This document shows, one piece after another, positions 17,437 through 24,415 of a stretch of 64,000 nucleotides of DNA (position 1 is the first letter of the stretch; every line of letters starts with the position of its first letter). Under the pieces are notes generated by a model that was given only the letters and a program-made list of their open reading frames with translations, was not told the DNA's origin and made no database searches. The stretch is taken from contig CBFDBJ010000002.1 in assembly GCA_965603015.1 (NCBI GenBank), positions 1 to 64,000 of the forward strand, in the 5' to 3' direction. Both the position numbers and the translations under genes were made by a program. The stretch is from JAUWTJ01 sp965603015. GTDB taxonomy: Bacteria; Pseudomonadota; Alphaproteobacteria; M2410.

Positions 17437-18555
17437 ATGGAAACGCGTGCCGCTGTGGCTCACAAGGCAGGATCACCCCTGACCATCGAAACGGTTAACC
17501 TTGACGGGCCCAGGGCCGGCGAGGTCCTCGTCGAGATCAAGGCCACCGGCATCTGCCACACCGACGAGTTCACACTCTCCGGCGCAGACCCTGAAGGCCT
17601 GTTTCCGGCTATTCTGGGTCACGAAGGCGCTGGTATTGTTCTCGAGGTCGGGGCCGGTGTAACCTCGCTCAAACCTGGCGACCACGTCATTCCTCTCTAT
17701 ACGCCCGAATGTCGTCAGTGCAAGTTTTGCACATCGGGCAAAACCAATCTTTGCCAGGCCATTCGCGAGACGCAAGGCCGCGGCCTGATGCCCGATGGCA
17801 CCTCGCGCTTCTCGCTTCAAGGTGAAAAAATCTTCCACTACATGGGCTGCTCGACCTTTTCCAACTACACCGTCCTGCCGGAAATCGCGCTGGCAAAAAT
17901 CCGCCCCGACGCCCCCTTCGACAAGGTCTGCTACATCGGTTGCGGCGTAACCACCGGCATCGGCGCGGTGATCAACACAGCAAAGGTTGAACCCGGATCA
18001 ACGGTTGCGGTCTTCGGTCTCGGCGGCATTGGTTTGAATGTGGTTCAGGGCGCGCGGCTCGTCGGCGCAGACCGGATCATCGGCATCGATCTCAATCCGG
18101 ACAGGCAGGCGCTCGCCAGAAAATTCGGCATGACCGACTTCATCAACCCAAAAGACCTGAGCGGCGGCACAGATGATGTTGTCGGCGCGATCGTCGACCT
18201 CACCGACGGCGGCGTTGACTATTCCTTCGAATGTATCGGCAACACCGACGTCATGCGTCAGGCGCTTGAATGCTGCCACAAGGGCTGGGGCACAAGCATC
18301 ATTATCGGCGTTGCCGGCGCCGGCAAGGAAATCTCGACGCGGCCCTTCCAGCTGGTCACCGGGCGGACCTGGAAAGGCACAGCCTTCGGCGGCGCCAAAG
18401 GGCGCACCGATGTTCCCAAAATCGTTGACTGGTACATGGATGGCAAGATCAACATCGACGACCTGATCACGCACACACTGCCACTGGACGATATCAACAA
18501 GGCCTTCGAGCTGATGCATTCAGGCGAGAGCATTCGGTCCGTAGTGGTCTATTGA
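17437..18555 (+). CDS. adhC: S-(hydroxymethyl)glutathione dehydrogenase / class III alcohol dehydrogenase
   Basis: It oxidises S-hydroxymethylglutathione (formaldehyde-glutathione adduct) with NAD+ and can act as S-nitrosoglutathione reductase. The 372-residue length is exact for the family. Catalytic zinc ligands appear in ATGICHTDEF and LGHEGAG, structural zinc ligands in CRQCKFCTSGKTNLC, the Rossmann site in VAVFGLGGIGLNVVQGARLVGADRIIGID. The ATG is chosen over an in-frame upstream start at 17053 because GGAGG precedes it at 17425-17429 and the family's N-terminus begins here. The 295 bp upstream hold no other supported gene; no clear promoter is seen. Confidence 0.96.
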   Translation: METRAAVAHKAGSPLTIETVNLDGPRAGEVLVEIKATGICHTDEFTLSGADPEGLFPAILGHEGAGIVLEVGAGVTSLKPGDHVIPLYTPECRQCKFCTSGKTNLCQAIRETQGRGLMPDGTSRFSLQGEKIFHYMGCSTFSNYTVLPEIALAKIRPDAPFDKVCYIGCGVTTGIGAVINTAKVEPGSTVAVFGLGGIGLNVVQGARLVGADRIIGIDLNPDRQALARKFGMTDFINPKDLSGGTDDVVGAIVDLTDGGVDYSFECIGNTDVMRQALECCHKGWGTSIIIGVAGAGKEISTRPFQLVTGRTWKGTAFGGAKGRTDVPKIVDWYMDGKINIDDLITHTLPLDDINKAFELMHSGESIRSVVVY

Positions 18556-18561
18556 GGCTGG

Positions 18562-19317
18562 TCAGGGTGTCGAGTTTTGCTCTGTCCGTCGCCAAACGAT
18601 CTGCCCGCCCCTGTCTTGAACGACGTAACCAACGCTCATATGGGAATGACGTCCAACCTTGGTATAGTTCTGGCGGGAATGCCAAATTTTTCGGAGTCCC
18701 TGTTCGTCAAAGCGGGTTGCCAGATAGACAGTCAGCCTGAAAGCATCACCTTCAAATTTGATCGTGAGCGTAGAACCGTCCACTTCCATTGAAGGGACCC
18801 TTTGCATGCAAGACTCAAATGCTGTATCCTCCGCTGAGTAATTATCGTTGCAAAATTCAGAGACCAAATCTACATGAAATTGCGAACTCAGTTCTTTCAA
18901 ATCAACAGACGAATTATCATTTGAAACTACTGCATACTCCTCCTTCAAGAAAGTAAGGAGCGAACAATTCAGAAAAAAGCGCCGCGACTCTACTGCGGTA
19001 AAGCGGTCACTGCCGACACGGTCTCTTGGTGCCAAAGTAATATATTCTTTGCACGTGCTGACACATTTATCCCTGAAAGTTCCGTTTGGAAAACACAGCT
19101 CATACTCTGAAGGCGAGCTTCCGACACGAACTCTTTTTTTCATCATCTGCGAAATATGTTCGAAGGATTCAATCTCCGTCACTTCATCGCGACCGAATAA
19201 TAGAGGTGAAAGAAGTCGAACCGGGGATTGCTCGGCATGAGCCGGGACCGAGGGAGCCGGAAGCACTCCTGCCAGTAGACCCAAAACAATGAGTGACAAT
19301 CGAACAGTATTCTGCAT
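18562..19317 (-). CDS. Exported hypothetical protein
   Basis: From the ATG at 19317 the product is about 251 residues with a signal peptide (TVRLSLIVLGLLAGVLPAPSVPAHA, likely cut after AHA). A start 33 bases upstream is in frame but would overlap the preceding gene. The mature part holds Cys in ELCFPNGTFRDKCVSTCKEYITL and CMQRVPSMEVDGSTLTIKFEGD and ends in a beta-rich section, SVGYVVQDRGGQIVW. The coding sequence is AT-richer than its neighbours, in particular between 18800 and 19200. I do not recognise the family; a periplasmic place is likely. It starts 1 bp after the stop of the DUF411 gene, so the two are probably an operon. Confidence 0.65.
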   Translation of the reverse strand: MQNTVRLSLIVLGLLAGVLPAPSVPAHAEQSPVRLLSPLLFGRDEVTEIESFEHISQMMKKRVRVGSSPSEYELCFPNGTFRDKCVSTCKEYITLAPRDRVGSDRFTAVESRRFFLNCSLLTFLKEEYAVVSNDNSSVDLKELSSQFHVDLVSEFCNDNYSAEDTAFESCMQRVPSMEVDGSTLTIKFEGDAFRLTVYLATRFDEQGLRKIWHSRQNYTKVGRHSHMSVGYVVQDRGGQIVWRRTEQNSTP

Positions 19318-19318
19318 T

Positions 19319-19762
19319 TCAGTGCCGCGCATAAACTTCGGTACTGCCATCTTCCTTGATCAGAAGAACATCATAGGCATCCTTGCGCTCGCCCATCTCC
19401 ATGCCCGGTGATCCAACCGGCATGCCTGGCACCGTGAGGCCGCGCGCCCTGGGGCGCTCGGCCAGCAGCCGGAGCACGTCTTCGGCCGGGACGTGACCCT
19501 CAATCACATAACCCTCAACTTCGCCGGTGTGGCAGGATTGAAGTTTCGGCTCGACGCCCATTTTTTCCTTGATCGCAGTGAGGTCTTCTTCCTCATGCAC
19601 TGTGACTTCAAAGCCGGCCTGTCGCATGTGTTCGATCCAGGCGGAACAGCAGCCGCACCACGGTGATTTGGTGACGCTCAGATCTGCCGCAAACGCCGCG
19701 CTGCCAACAAGGAAAACCGCCAGCAGAGCGGTCCGAACCATCCCGAAAAACCTGATACCCAT
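19319..19762 (-). CDS. DUF411 domain-containing exported metal-binding-type protein
   Basis: The 147-residue product has a signal peptide (ALLAVFLVGSAAFAA) and the DUF411 pattern: VTKSPWCGCCSAWIEHMRQAGFEVTVHEEEDL, with CGCC as a likely metal or redox site, KLQSCHTGEVEGYVIEGHVPAEDVLRLL and GLTVPGMPVGSPGMEMG. DUF411 proteins are periplasmic, often encoded with copper-resistance genes, and are thought to bind metal; a precise role is not established. No copper pump or oxidase gene is nearby. The following exported gene is likely co-transcribed. Confidence 0.88.
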   Translation of the reverse strand: MGIRFFGMVRTALLAVFLVGSAAFAADLSVTKSPWCGCCSAWIEHMRQAGFEVTVHEEEDLTAIKEKMGVEPKLQSCHTGEVEGYVIEGHVPAEDVLRLLAERPRARGLTVPGMPVGSPGMEMGERKDAYDVLLIKEDGSTEVYARH

Positions 19763-19995
19763 CCTGAAATCCCCTTATGCGGCGCACGAAAAACTGCGCT
19801 GAAATCATAGGGGTCGATCCCTTGCCAAACAAGGCCTCTCGCAAACAGGCGGCAAAATGCACCAACATCCTGTCAGCCCCCGGCCACGCCCCTGTTTTCC
19901 ACGCCTTGCCGCCTCCGCGGCGTTGACAAGCCCCCTCAAGGCCGTTATGCGTCTTGTCCTTCGCGAGAGCCCATCTGCTCTCGTCCGGTACCTCA

Positions 19996-20082
<87 letters not shown>

Positions 20083-20194
20083 GGACCGCTTTTCATAGCG
20101 GAACATAGTATCTCAAAACTCTAATATTTCTGCGGCTTACAAGCCATTTCGGGTTGCAGGGCTGAACATAGCAGTGCATAGTTTCACACTCATT

Positions 20195-20216
20195 GAGGTG
20201 GGCTAAAAGGTGGGCT
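20195..20216 (+). repeat. Left subterminal repeat, likely recombinase arm-type site
   Basis: GAGGTGGGCTAAAAGGTGGGCT here and CAGGGTGGGCCAAAAGGTGGTCT-like sequence at 42525-42545 agree in most positions and in orientation. Each copy also contains an internal GGTGG(G/T)CT duplication separated by AAAA. They lie just inside the two island borders, where integrase and excisionase arm sites are expected. Binding is inferred, not shown. Confidence 0.5.
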
Positions 20217-20219
20217 GTA

Positions 20220-21362
20220 ATGACCGTCACTAACGCACTGAACCAAATGAAAGCGAAGTCCCATGGCAAGGGGAAATTTGCTGATGGTCAAGGTTTGTGG
20301 CTGATCAAATCAAAGCGCGAATCCGGTAAGTGGATCCTCAGAATTGTTGTGGACGGCAAACGTAGAGAAATGGGCTTGGGGCGCTGGCCGGATGTATCGA
20401 TAGCTGAAGCGCGTCAGAGCGCCAGTGAAGCCCGCAGAAAGCTCAGAGGCGGCATCAACCCCATCCAGCAACGCCAACAGCAAAAGCAGCGTAGCAACCG
20501 CCTCACTGTCTCTGAAGCTATACAAGGATGCTTTGAGGCAAAACAAGCCGAGCTGAAGAATGACGGCAAAGCAGGACGGTGGATGTCACCCTTGAATGTT
20601 CACGTCTTACCTAAGATTGGCAGCAAAGCAATTGAGGATATTGACCAACATGAGCTGAAGAAGCTGCTCGGGCCGATATGGCATGAAAAACCAGCTGCAG
20701 CACGGAAAGCTTTGAACCGTATGAATCTGACGCTGAAACATGCTGCGGCATTAGGTTTGGAAGTAGACTTGCAAGCCGTGATGAAAGCACAGGCATTGCT
20801 TGGCAAACAACGGCACGAAGTTACCCATATCCCTTCGCTTCCCTATAAGGAGGCACCGAAATTCTATCAATGGCTCTGTACCAAGCAGACCACCTCGGCA
20901 CTAGCCTTGCGATTTCTCATTGTTACAGCCGCTCGCACAAGCGAAGTCCGATTCGCAGCCTTCGATGAGATTGACGGTGACACTTGGACCCTGGGCCCAG
21001 AAAGAACGAAGACTGGAAAGGAACACCGTGTCCCTTTGTCGAAAGAGGCAAGAACAATAGCTCTACAAGCGCGACAATCAGATGAACAGCTTCTGCTATT
21101 CCCGAGCGGTCGCGGAAAGCCGTTGTCGGATGCTGCGATGAGCCGGTTTATGGAGCGAGAGGGGTATACCGCCCGTCCACATGGTTTTCGATCTACTTTC
21201 CGCACTTGGGTGGAGGAGGCAACTGACACGCCATTTGAAGTCAAAGAGAGCGCGCTCGGTCACCAAGTCGATGGCGAAGTGGCTAGGGCGTATCAACGAT
21301 CTGACCGACTACCTAAACGAGCCAAGCTCATGAAGGGTTGGACAAACTACTTGTTGTCATAG
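20220..21362 (+). CDS. int: Tyrosine-type site-specific integrase (DUF4102/P4-like)
   Basis: The enzyme should integrate and excise the island at tRNA-Leu. The 380-residue product starts with an arm-binding DUF4102 domain (GKFADGQGLWLIKSKRESGKWILRIVVDGKRREMGLGRWPDVSIAEAR), then a core-binding helical domain, and a catalytic domain with R in ALRFLIVTAARTSEVRFA, K in the beta-hairpin ERTKTGKEHRVPL, HGFRSTFRTW (His-x-x-Arg), the second His in ALGHQVDGEVARAY and the nucleophilic Tyr in that AYQRSD segment. The ATG at 20220 is preferred; an in-frame start 27 bases upstream would run through the arm-type repeat. Directly downstream of tRNA-Leu and attL. Confidence 0.95.
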   Translation: MTVTNALNQMKAKSHGKGKFADGQGLWLIKSKRESGKWILRIVVDGKRREMGLGRWPDVSIAEARQSASEARRKLRGGINPIQQRQQQKQRSNRLTVSEAIQGCFEAKQAELKNDGKAGRWMSPLNVHVLPKIGSKAIEDIDQHELKKLLGPIWHEKPAAARKALNRMNLTLKHAAALGLEVDLQAVMKAQALLGKQRHEVTHIPSLPYKEAPKFYQWLCTKQTTSALALRFLIVTAARTSEVRFAAFDEIDGDTWTLGPERTKTGKEHRVPLSKEARTIALQARQSDEQLLLFPSGRGKPLSDAAMSRFMEREGYTARPHGFRSTFRTWVEEATDTPFEVKESALGHQVDGEVARAYQRSDRLPKRAKLMKGWTNYLLS

Positions 21363-21777
21363 CTCGAACCACAATCATCGCCTCTTTGCTGCCCTTTCAG
21401 CCATTACTAGAATAGGGTGTATGCTTTACACAGATTCTTCGAACTAATACGCGATGGCGTCTGAGAAGGTCAACCTCATGAGAAGCACTCACTGGACAGA
21501 GTGCTAACAAATGCAAGGTTTTGTTACATTAACTACATGAGCAAAAAGTGTGCTACTGTCTGTCTCATCAACCATTCTGATGAAACCTAGTCTAGCGATC
21601 ACATCCGAAGGACACGCAGTTCTATTGCTGTGGGATTCTGAAGTTATCAGTCTGTGTAGCCTTACAAGGGGCTCCACAAATCTAAGCTGAGGTTGGTAGA
21701 AACATTTGATTCAATTTGAATCTCGATTTTGGTCGAGACTTGATTTGGGCGAGTGTGGAAGAAAGGAAAGGTACAAG
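21363..21777. other. Non-coding region with structured leader upstream of the small peptide gene
   Basis: No supported protein gene or RNA gene is seen in the first 340 bases. Near the right end are two inverted repeats: GATTCAA-T-TTGAATC (21708-21722) and TCTCGA-6 nt-TCGAGA (21721-21738). Both would form hairpins in the 5' untranslated region of the peptide gene that starts at 21778. I could not pick a convincing promoter for that transcript. Confidence 0.5.
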
Positions 21778-21849
21778 ATGACAGTTATAGAGTGGGCCTT
21801 GCTTGTCCTTATGGTTATCCATATCGTGGCAATGCTTTTAACGCTTTAA
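21778..21849 (+). CDS. 23-residue hydrophobic peptide, candidate type I toxin
   Basis: The ORF encodes a peptide that begins MTVIEWALLVLMVIH and ends in IVAMLLTL: one acidic residue near the N-terminus and a continuous membrane-spanning stretch. A purine-rich ribosome site (AGAAAGGA and AAAGG, 21760-21771) precedes the ATG, and a strong intrinsic terminator begins 13 bases after the stop, so it is a complete tiny gene. Size and pattern match membrane-acting type I toxins in general (TisB, Fst, Ibs classes), without clear sequence identity to any that I recall. The convergent RNA at 21908-22070 carries sequence complementary to its ribosome site, start codon and first codons, which argues for antisense control. 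Toxicity is inferred. Confidence 0.7.
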   Translation: MTVIEWALLVLMVIHIVAMLLTL

Positions 21850-21862
21850 ATTAATGAGCGTG

Positions 21863-21896
21863 GCGAGAAGCTAAATAGATGGCTTCTCGCTTTTAC
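21863..21896 (+). terminator. Intrinsic terminator of the small peptide transcript
   Basis: A perfect 9-bp stem GCGAGAAGC/GCTTCTCGC with a 10-base loop is followed by TTTTACTTT. It lies immediately after the peptide stop codon. Confidence 0.85.
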
Positions 21897-21907
21897 TTTA
21901 CTGTAAT

Positions 21908-22070
21908 AACAAAAAGCCCTTGCAGATCACACCTGCAAGGGCTCTTGGTCGCTGAACTAGAATCAACATCGAAATTGAACTTAAGAGTTGGATCCAAGCA
22001 CAGAAACAGTCTCACAGAGGCGTTACAAGCGCCTTCTACAAGAGAAAGGACAGATGACAGTCCTTAGAGT
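21908..22070 (-). ncRNA. Structured small RNA, candidate antitoxin to the 23-aa peptide
   Basis: A consensus promoter predicts a minus-strand transcript starting at A22070 and a perfect 11-bp stem AGCCCTTGCAG/CTGCAAGGGCT (21915-21943) followed by TTTTT ends it, giving about 160 nt with no convincing ORF. Two more hairpins are visible: AAGGAC-8 nt-GTCCTT at the 5' end and AGGCG-7 nt-CGCCT after it. The first 28 nt are complementary to the peptide mRNA in three blocks: AGAGT (22066-22070 versus 21789-21793), GATGACAGT (22053-22061 versus 21777-21785, including the start codon) and AGAAAGGA (22043-22050 versus 21760-21767, the ribosome site). The start-codon complement sits in the loop of the first hairpin, a good position for a kissing contact. 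The layout resembles the convergent RNA I/RNA II pair of the pAD1 par locus. Confidence 0.75.
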
Positions 22071-22076
22071 AATACA

Positions 22077-22105
22077 GATATAGGGAGTATCGCTCGCTCT
22101 GTCAA
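22077..22105 (-). promoter_or_regulatory. Sigma-70-type promoter of the small RNA
   Basis: On the minus strand a perfect TTGACA (-35, 22105-22100) is followed after 17 bases by TATATC (-10, 22082-22077). The predicted start, seven bases on, is A22070, exactly where complementarity to the peptide mRNA begins. Confidence 0.85.
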
Positions 22106-22180
22106 GAGCATTTCAGCCCACAACCTATTGATTTTGTTAATAAATACCTAACACCACTGCTGCTGTGTGTTTTTTGGCAC

Positions 22181-22507
22181 TTAACCATAGAGGATGAGCT
22201 CGTCTAAACTAATCCTAACAAAATTAGCTAAAGCACGCAAATCTACCTCAAACCTCATCACATGCAACCCAATCGAGCTGACAAACATCGCGGCAGCACA
22301 AAAACTGCCGTGAGAGTTCAACCCGGAAAACCTCCAGCCGGGTGATCCAGGAACCTTATGCACAAGCATGAGGCAACGCATCTTTTGCTCACAAGGAGAA
22401 CAAAACAAGAAAATACTCTCGACTCCTCCTCGAATCGCCTTTAATGAGAAAAGCAGGTGTAGCAACTCGCTATGGTATAATCCCATTGTGACGGTAATCT
22501 GATCCAA
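22181..22507 (-). CDS. Hypothetical ORF of uncertain reality
   Basis: The 108-codon frame encodes MDQITVTMGLYHSELLHLLFSLK at its start and VRISLDELILYG at its end, with a Cys-containing middle (CSPCEQKMRC). Codon choice looks plausible for a protein gene, but I recognise no family, there is no good ribosome site, and its start lies over the promoter assigned to the CBASS-like genes. It may be real and divergent from them, or an open frame by chance. Confidence 0.3.
   Translation of the reverse strand: MDQITVTMGLYHSELLHLLFSLKAIRGGVESIFLFCSPCEQKMRCLMLVHKVPGSPGWRFSGLNSHGSFCAAAMFVSSIGLHVMRFEVDLRALANFVRISLDELILYG
22473..22481 (+). promoter_or_regulatory. Extended -10 promoter upstream of the CBASS-like pair
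   Basis: TGG directly before a perfect TATAAT forms an extended -10 element, with no good -35 at the expected distance. The predicted start is about 48 bases before the ATG at 22536. Confidence 0.55.
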
Positions 22508-22535
22508 TCACCATCAACTTAGCGAAAACAAGACC

Positions 22536-23045
22536 ATGAACTACATACTGCCCGTATTGAATTTTATAGGGCTCGCAACAACGATAATCACAGTCATTGG
22601 CATTGTGCTGGTTGGCTATTGGACGGTCCGCGGGCTTATTCCTGCTTTATACCGACTGGGCTACGGCCTTCAACGTAGAAGGATCGCCATTGTTGCCACT
22701 GGGGACGGCTTGAACAATCTTGAGGGACTAATCAGCGACTCAAGACTGTTCAACAGCAAGAGAATTATTCGTGTAGCAGGCCAAGGTGAAATTGAAGCGA
22801 TCTCACGAGCCAATTTGATTCTGATTAATTGGCCGGACTGCCGAGATTATCTTGATGACATCCTCCGCCTCAAGAATGAGCAGACAGCTTTGATTGTATA
22901 CGCACCACACAGTGGAGGGCGTATTGAGAATGAAGACATGGAAAAACTTGAAAAGAGAAAACATGTCGTTGTCTGCAATTTCAGAGGAAGACTAATGAAT
23001 GACATTGTTACGAGCATGATTACGACCGGATATGAAAAAAGATAA
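22536..23045 (+). CDS. Membrane-anchored Rossmann-like protein, predicted CBASS-type effector
   Basis: The 169-residue product has one membrane helix at about 9-28 (NFIGLATTIITVIGIVLVGY), a basic amphipathic segment ending LQRRR, and a cytosolic alpha/beta domain: strand IAIVAT (49-54), then GDGLNNLEGLISDSRLF, strand RIIRVAG, ISRANLILINWPDCRDYL, strand TALIVYAPHSGG and strand HVVVCNF. The alternating pattern resembles TIR- or SLOG-like nucleotide-binding folds, but I cannot assign it to a named family. Its 3' end overlaps the CD-NTase start by 14 bp. In CBASS systems the gene beside the nucleotidyltransferase is usually an effector switched on by the cyclic nucleotide; a membrane-anchored sensor fits. 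Function is inferred from context. Confidence 0.65.
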   Translation: MNYILPVLNFIGLATTIITVIGIVLVGYWTVRGLIPALYRLGYGLQRRRIAIVATGDGLNNLEGLISDSRLFNSKRIIRVAGQGEIEAISRANLILINWPDCRDYLDDILRLKNEQTALIVYAPHSGGRIENEDMEKLEKRKHVVVCNFRGRLMNDIVTSMITTGYEKR

Positions 23046-24339
23046 GATCAATACCCTTCTAAGGGCGTTTGTAGAACAAAACCTCGCTCTTTTACCAAAA
23101 GAACGTGAATTCGTGACGGAAGTGTATGCTTCCGTTCGCGATGTTCTTGGCACCGCCAATTGTATCCAAATTGGATCCTTCCCAAGATACACGGCCATAA
23201 GACCTCTTCACGATCTCGATGTGCTATATGTCTTGGGAGACTGGCATGAAGACGTAGATCCAACCGAAGCACTAACTGATCTAGAGAAACGCCTTCACTC
23301 AGAATACGAAAACCCAACAAGTTTCAAGATAAAGATATCGCGTCAAACTCATTCCGTTTGTATTTCCTTCAAAGATGGTGAGGAAGAGGTTTTTGCCGTT
23401 GATGTCGTACCGGCTTATAGGGAAGGGCGAAATGAATTCGGAGATGACACCTATGTAGTTCCCGAATTGTTTATGAAATCTCACTCAGAGCGCCAGTTGT
23501 TTATGGAAGAAAGCAGCCGTCTTGGTCGAACGATGTCATGGATAACATCGGATCCAAGAGGGTACATTACAGTCGCCAGCGAATTGAACAAAGTGAATGA
23601 GGACTTCAGACGGACCGCCAAATTTGTCAAAGCTTGGAAAACGTCATGTAAAGAATTTGACAAGGACTTCCCTCTCAAGTCATTTCATCTTGAACAAATT
23701 GTGACAGAGTTTTTTGGCGCTCATGCAACCGCCGATATCTTTGACGGTGTTTTCAGCTTCTTCGTACACCTCATGGATTATCTGGACAAACCTCAGTTTC
23801 CCGATAGAGCCGACTCGTATCGTTATATAGATGCTTATGTGGCGGACCTCAAACCCTCTCAACTAGAGGATATTGAAAAAGCTCGAGATCACTTCCTAGT
23901 TAACTTGGAGAACATGAAAGAAGGTGATGATGTCGAGAGTATCATTGCCGCAGGTAGATATACTCGATCAAGTAATGCTGAGGCCTTCCTGTTTGATCAA
24001 GAGATTCCAATGCTTACTGAGCGCGAATTCAATATTGTTGGGAATGTGTTGCCTCGCGATGGCAGTTTTCGGGCGTACATCCTCGATAAGCTGGGACGAA
24101 TTTCTGTCGACAGGCGAATTGAATTTAGAAATGGAAGAGACGCCCCACCGGCAGACATTTTTAAGTGGAAGGTGAAAAACGACAACTCAAGTAGCCAGCC
24201 TCGAGGAGAAATAACCGATCACCAGACTCAACGAGATCCTGAGCATTCGAAATTTAAAGGCCTACACTTCGTTGAATGCTACGCAATCAAAGACGGTGTT
24301 TGCTTTGCGAGATCCAGGCAAAACGTCCAGTTGGACTAG
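23032..24339 (+). CDS. CD-NTase (cGAS/DncV-like nucleotidyltransferase) with AGS-C domain
   Basis: CD-NTases make cyclic oligonucleotides that activate an effector during phage infection. The 435-residue protein has the polymerase-beta core: QIGSFPRYTAIRPLHDLDVLYVL with G47-S48 and metal ligands D61 and D63, and a third Asp at about 124 in VFAVDVVPAY. A helical middle (SELNKVNEDFRRTAKFVKAWK) is the usual spine of SMODS nucleotidyltransferases. The C-terminus (about 345-435: DIFKWKVKNDN, RGEI, KFKGLHFVECYAIKDGVCFARSRQNVQ) matches the AGS-C sensor domain found in this group. No E1/E2 (Cap2) or JAB (Cap3) genes follow, so it would be a minimal, type I-like CBASS unit. The product nucleotide cannot be told. 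Confidence 0.85.
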   Translation: MKKDKINTLLRAFVEQNLALLPKEREFVTEVYASVRDVLGTANCIQIGSFPRYTAIRPLHDLDVLYVLGDWHEDVDPTEALTDLEKRLHSEYENPTSFKIKISRQTHSVCISFKDGEEEVFAVDVVPAYREGRNEFGDDTYVVPELFMKSHSERQLFMEESSRLGRTMSWITSDPRGYITVASELNKVNEDFRRTAKFVKAWKTSCKEFDKDFPLKSFHLEQIVTEFFGAHATADIFDGVFSFFVHLMDYLDKPQFPDRADSYRYIDAYVADLKPSQLEDIEKARDHFLVNLENMKEGDDVESIIAAGRYTRSSNAEAFLFDQEIPMLTEREFNIVGNVLPRDGSFRAYILDKLGRISVDRRIEFRNGRDAPPADIFKWKVKNDNSSSQPRGEITDHQTQRDPEHSKFKGLHFVECYAIKDGVCFARSRQNVQLD

Positions 24340-24415
24340 CAGACATTTCCGGCGCAGCTATCTGAGTGAATCGAGAGTCTTATGCACAGACAGTATCCAC
24401 ACTATGTTTCGAGAT

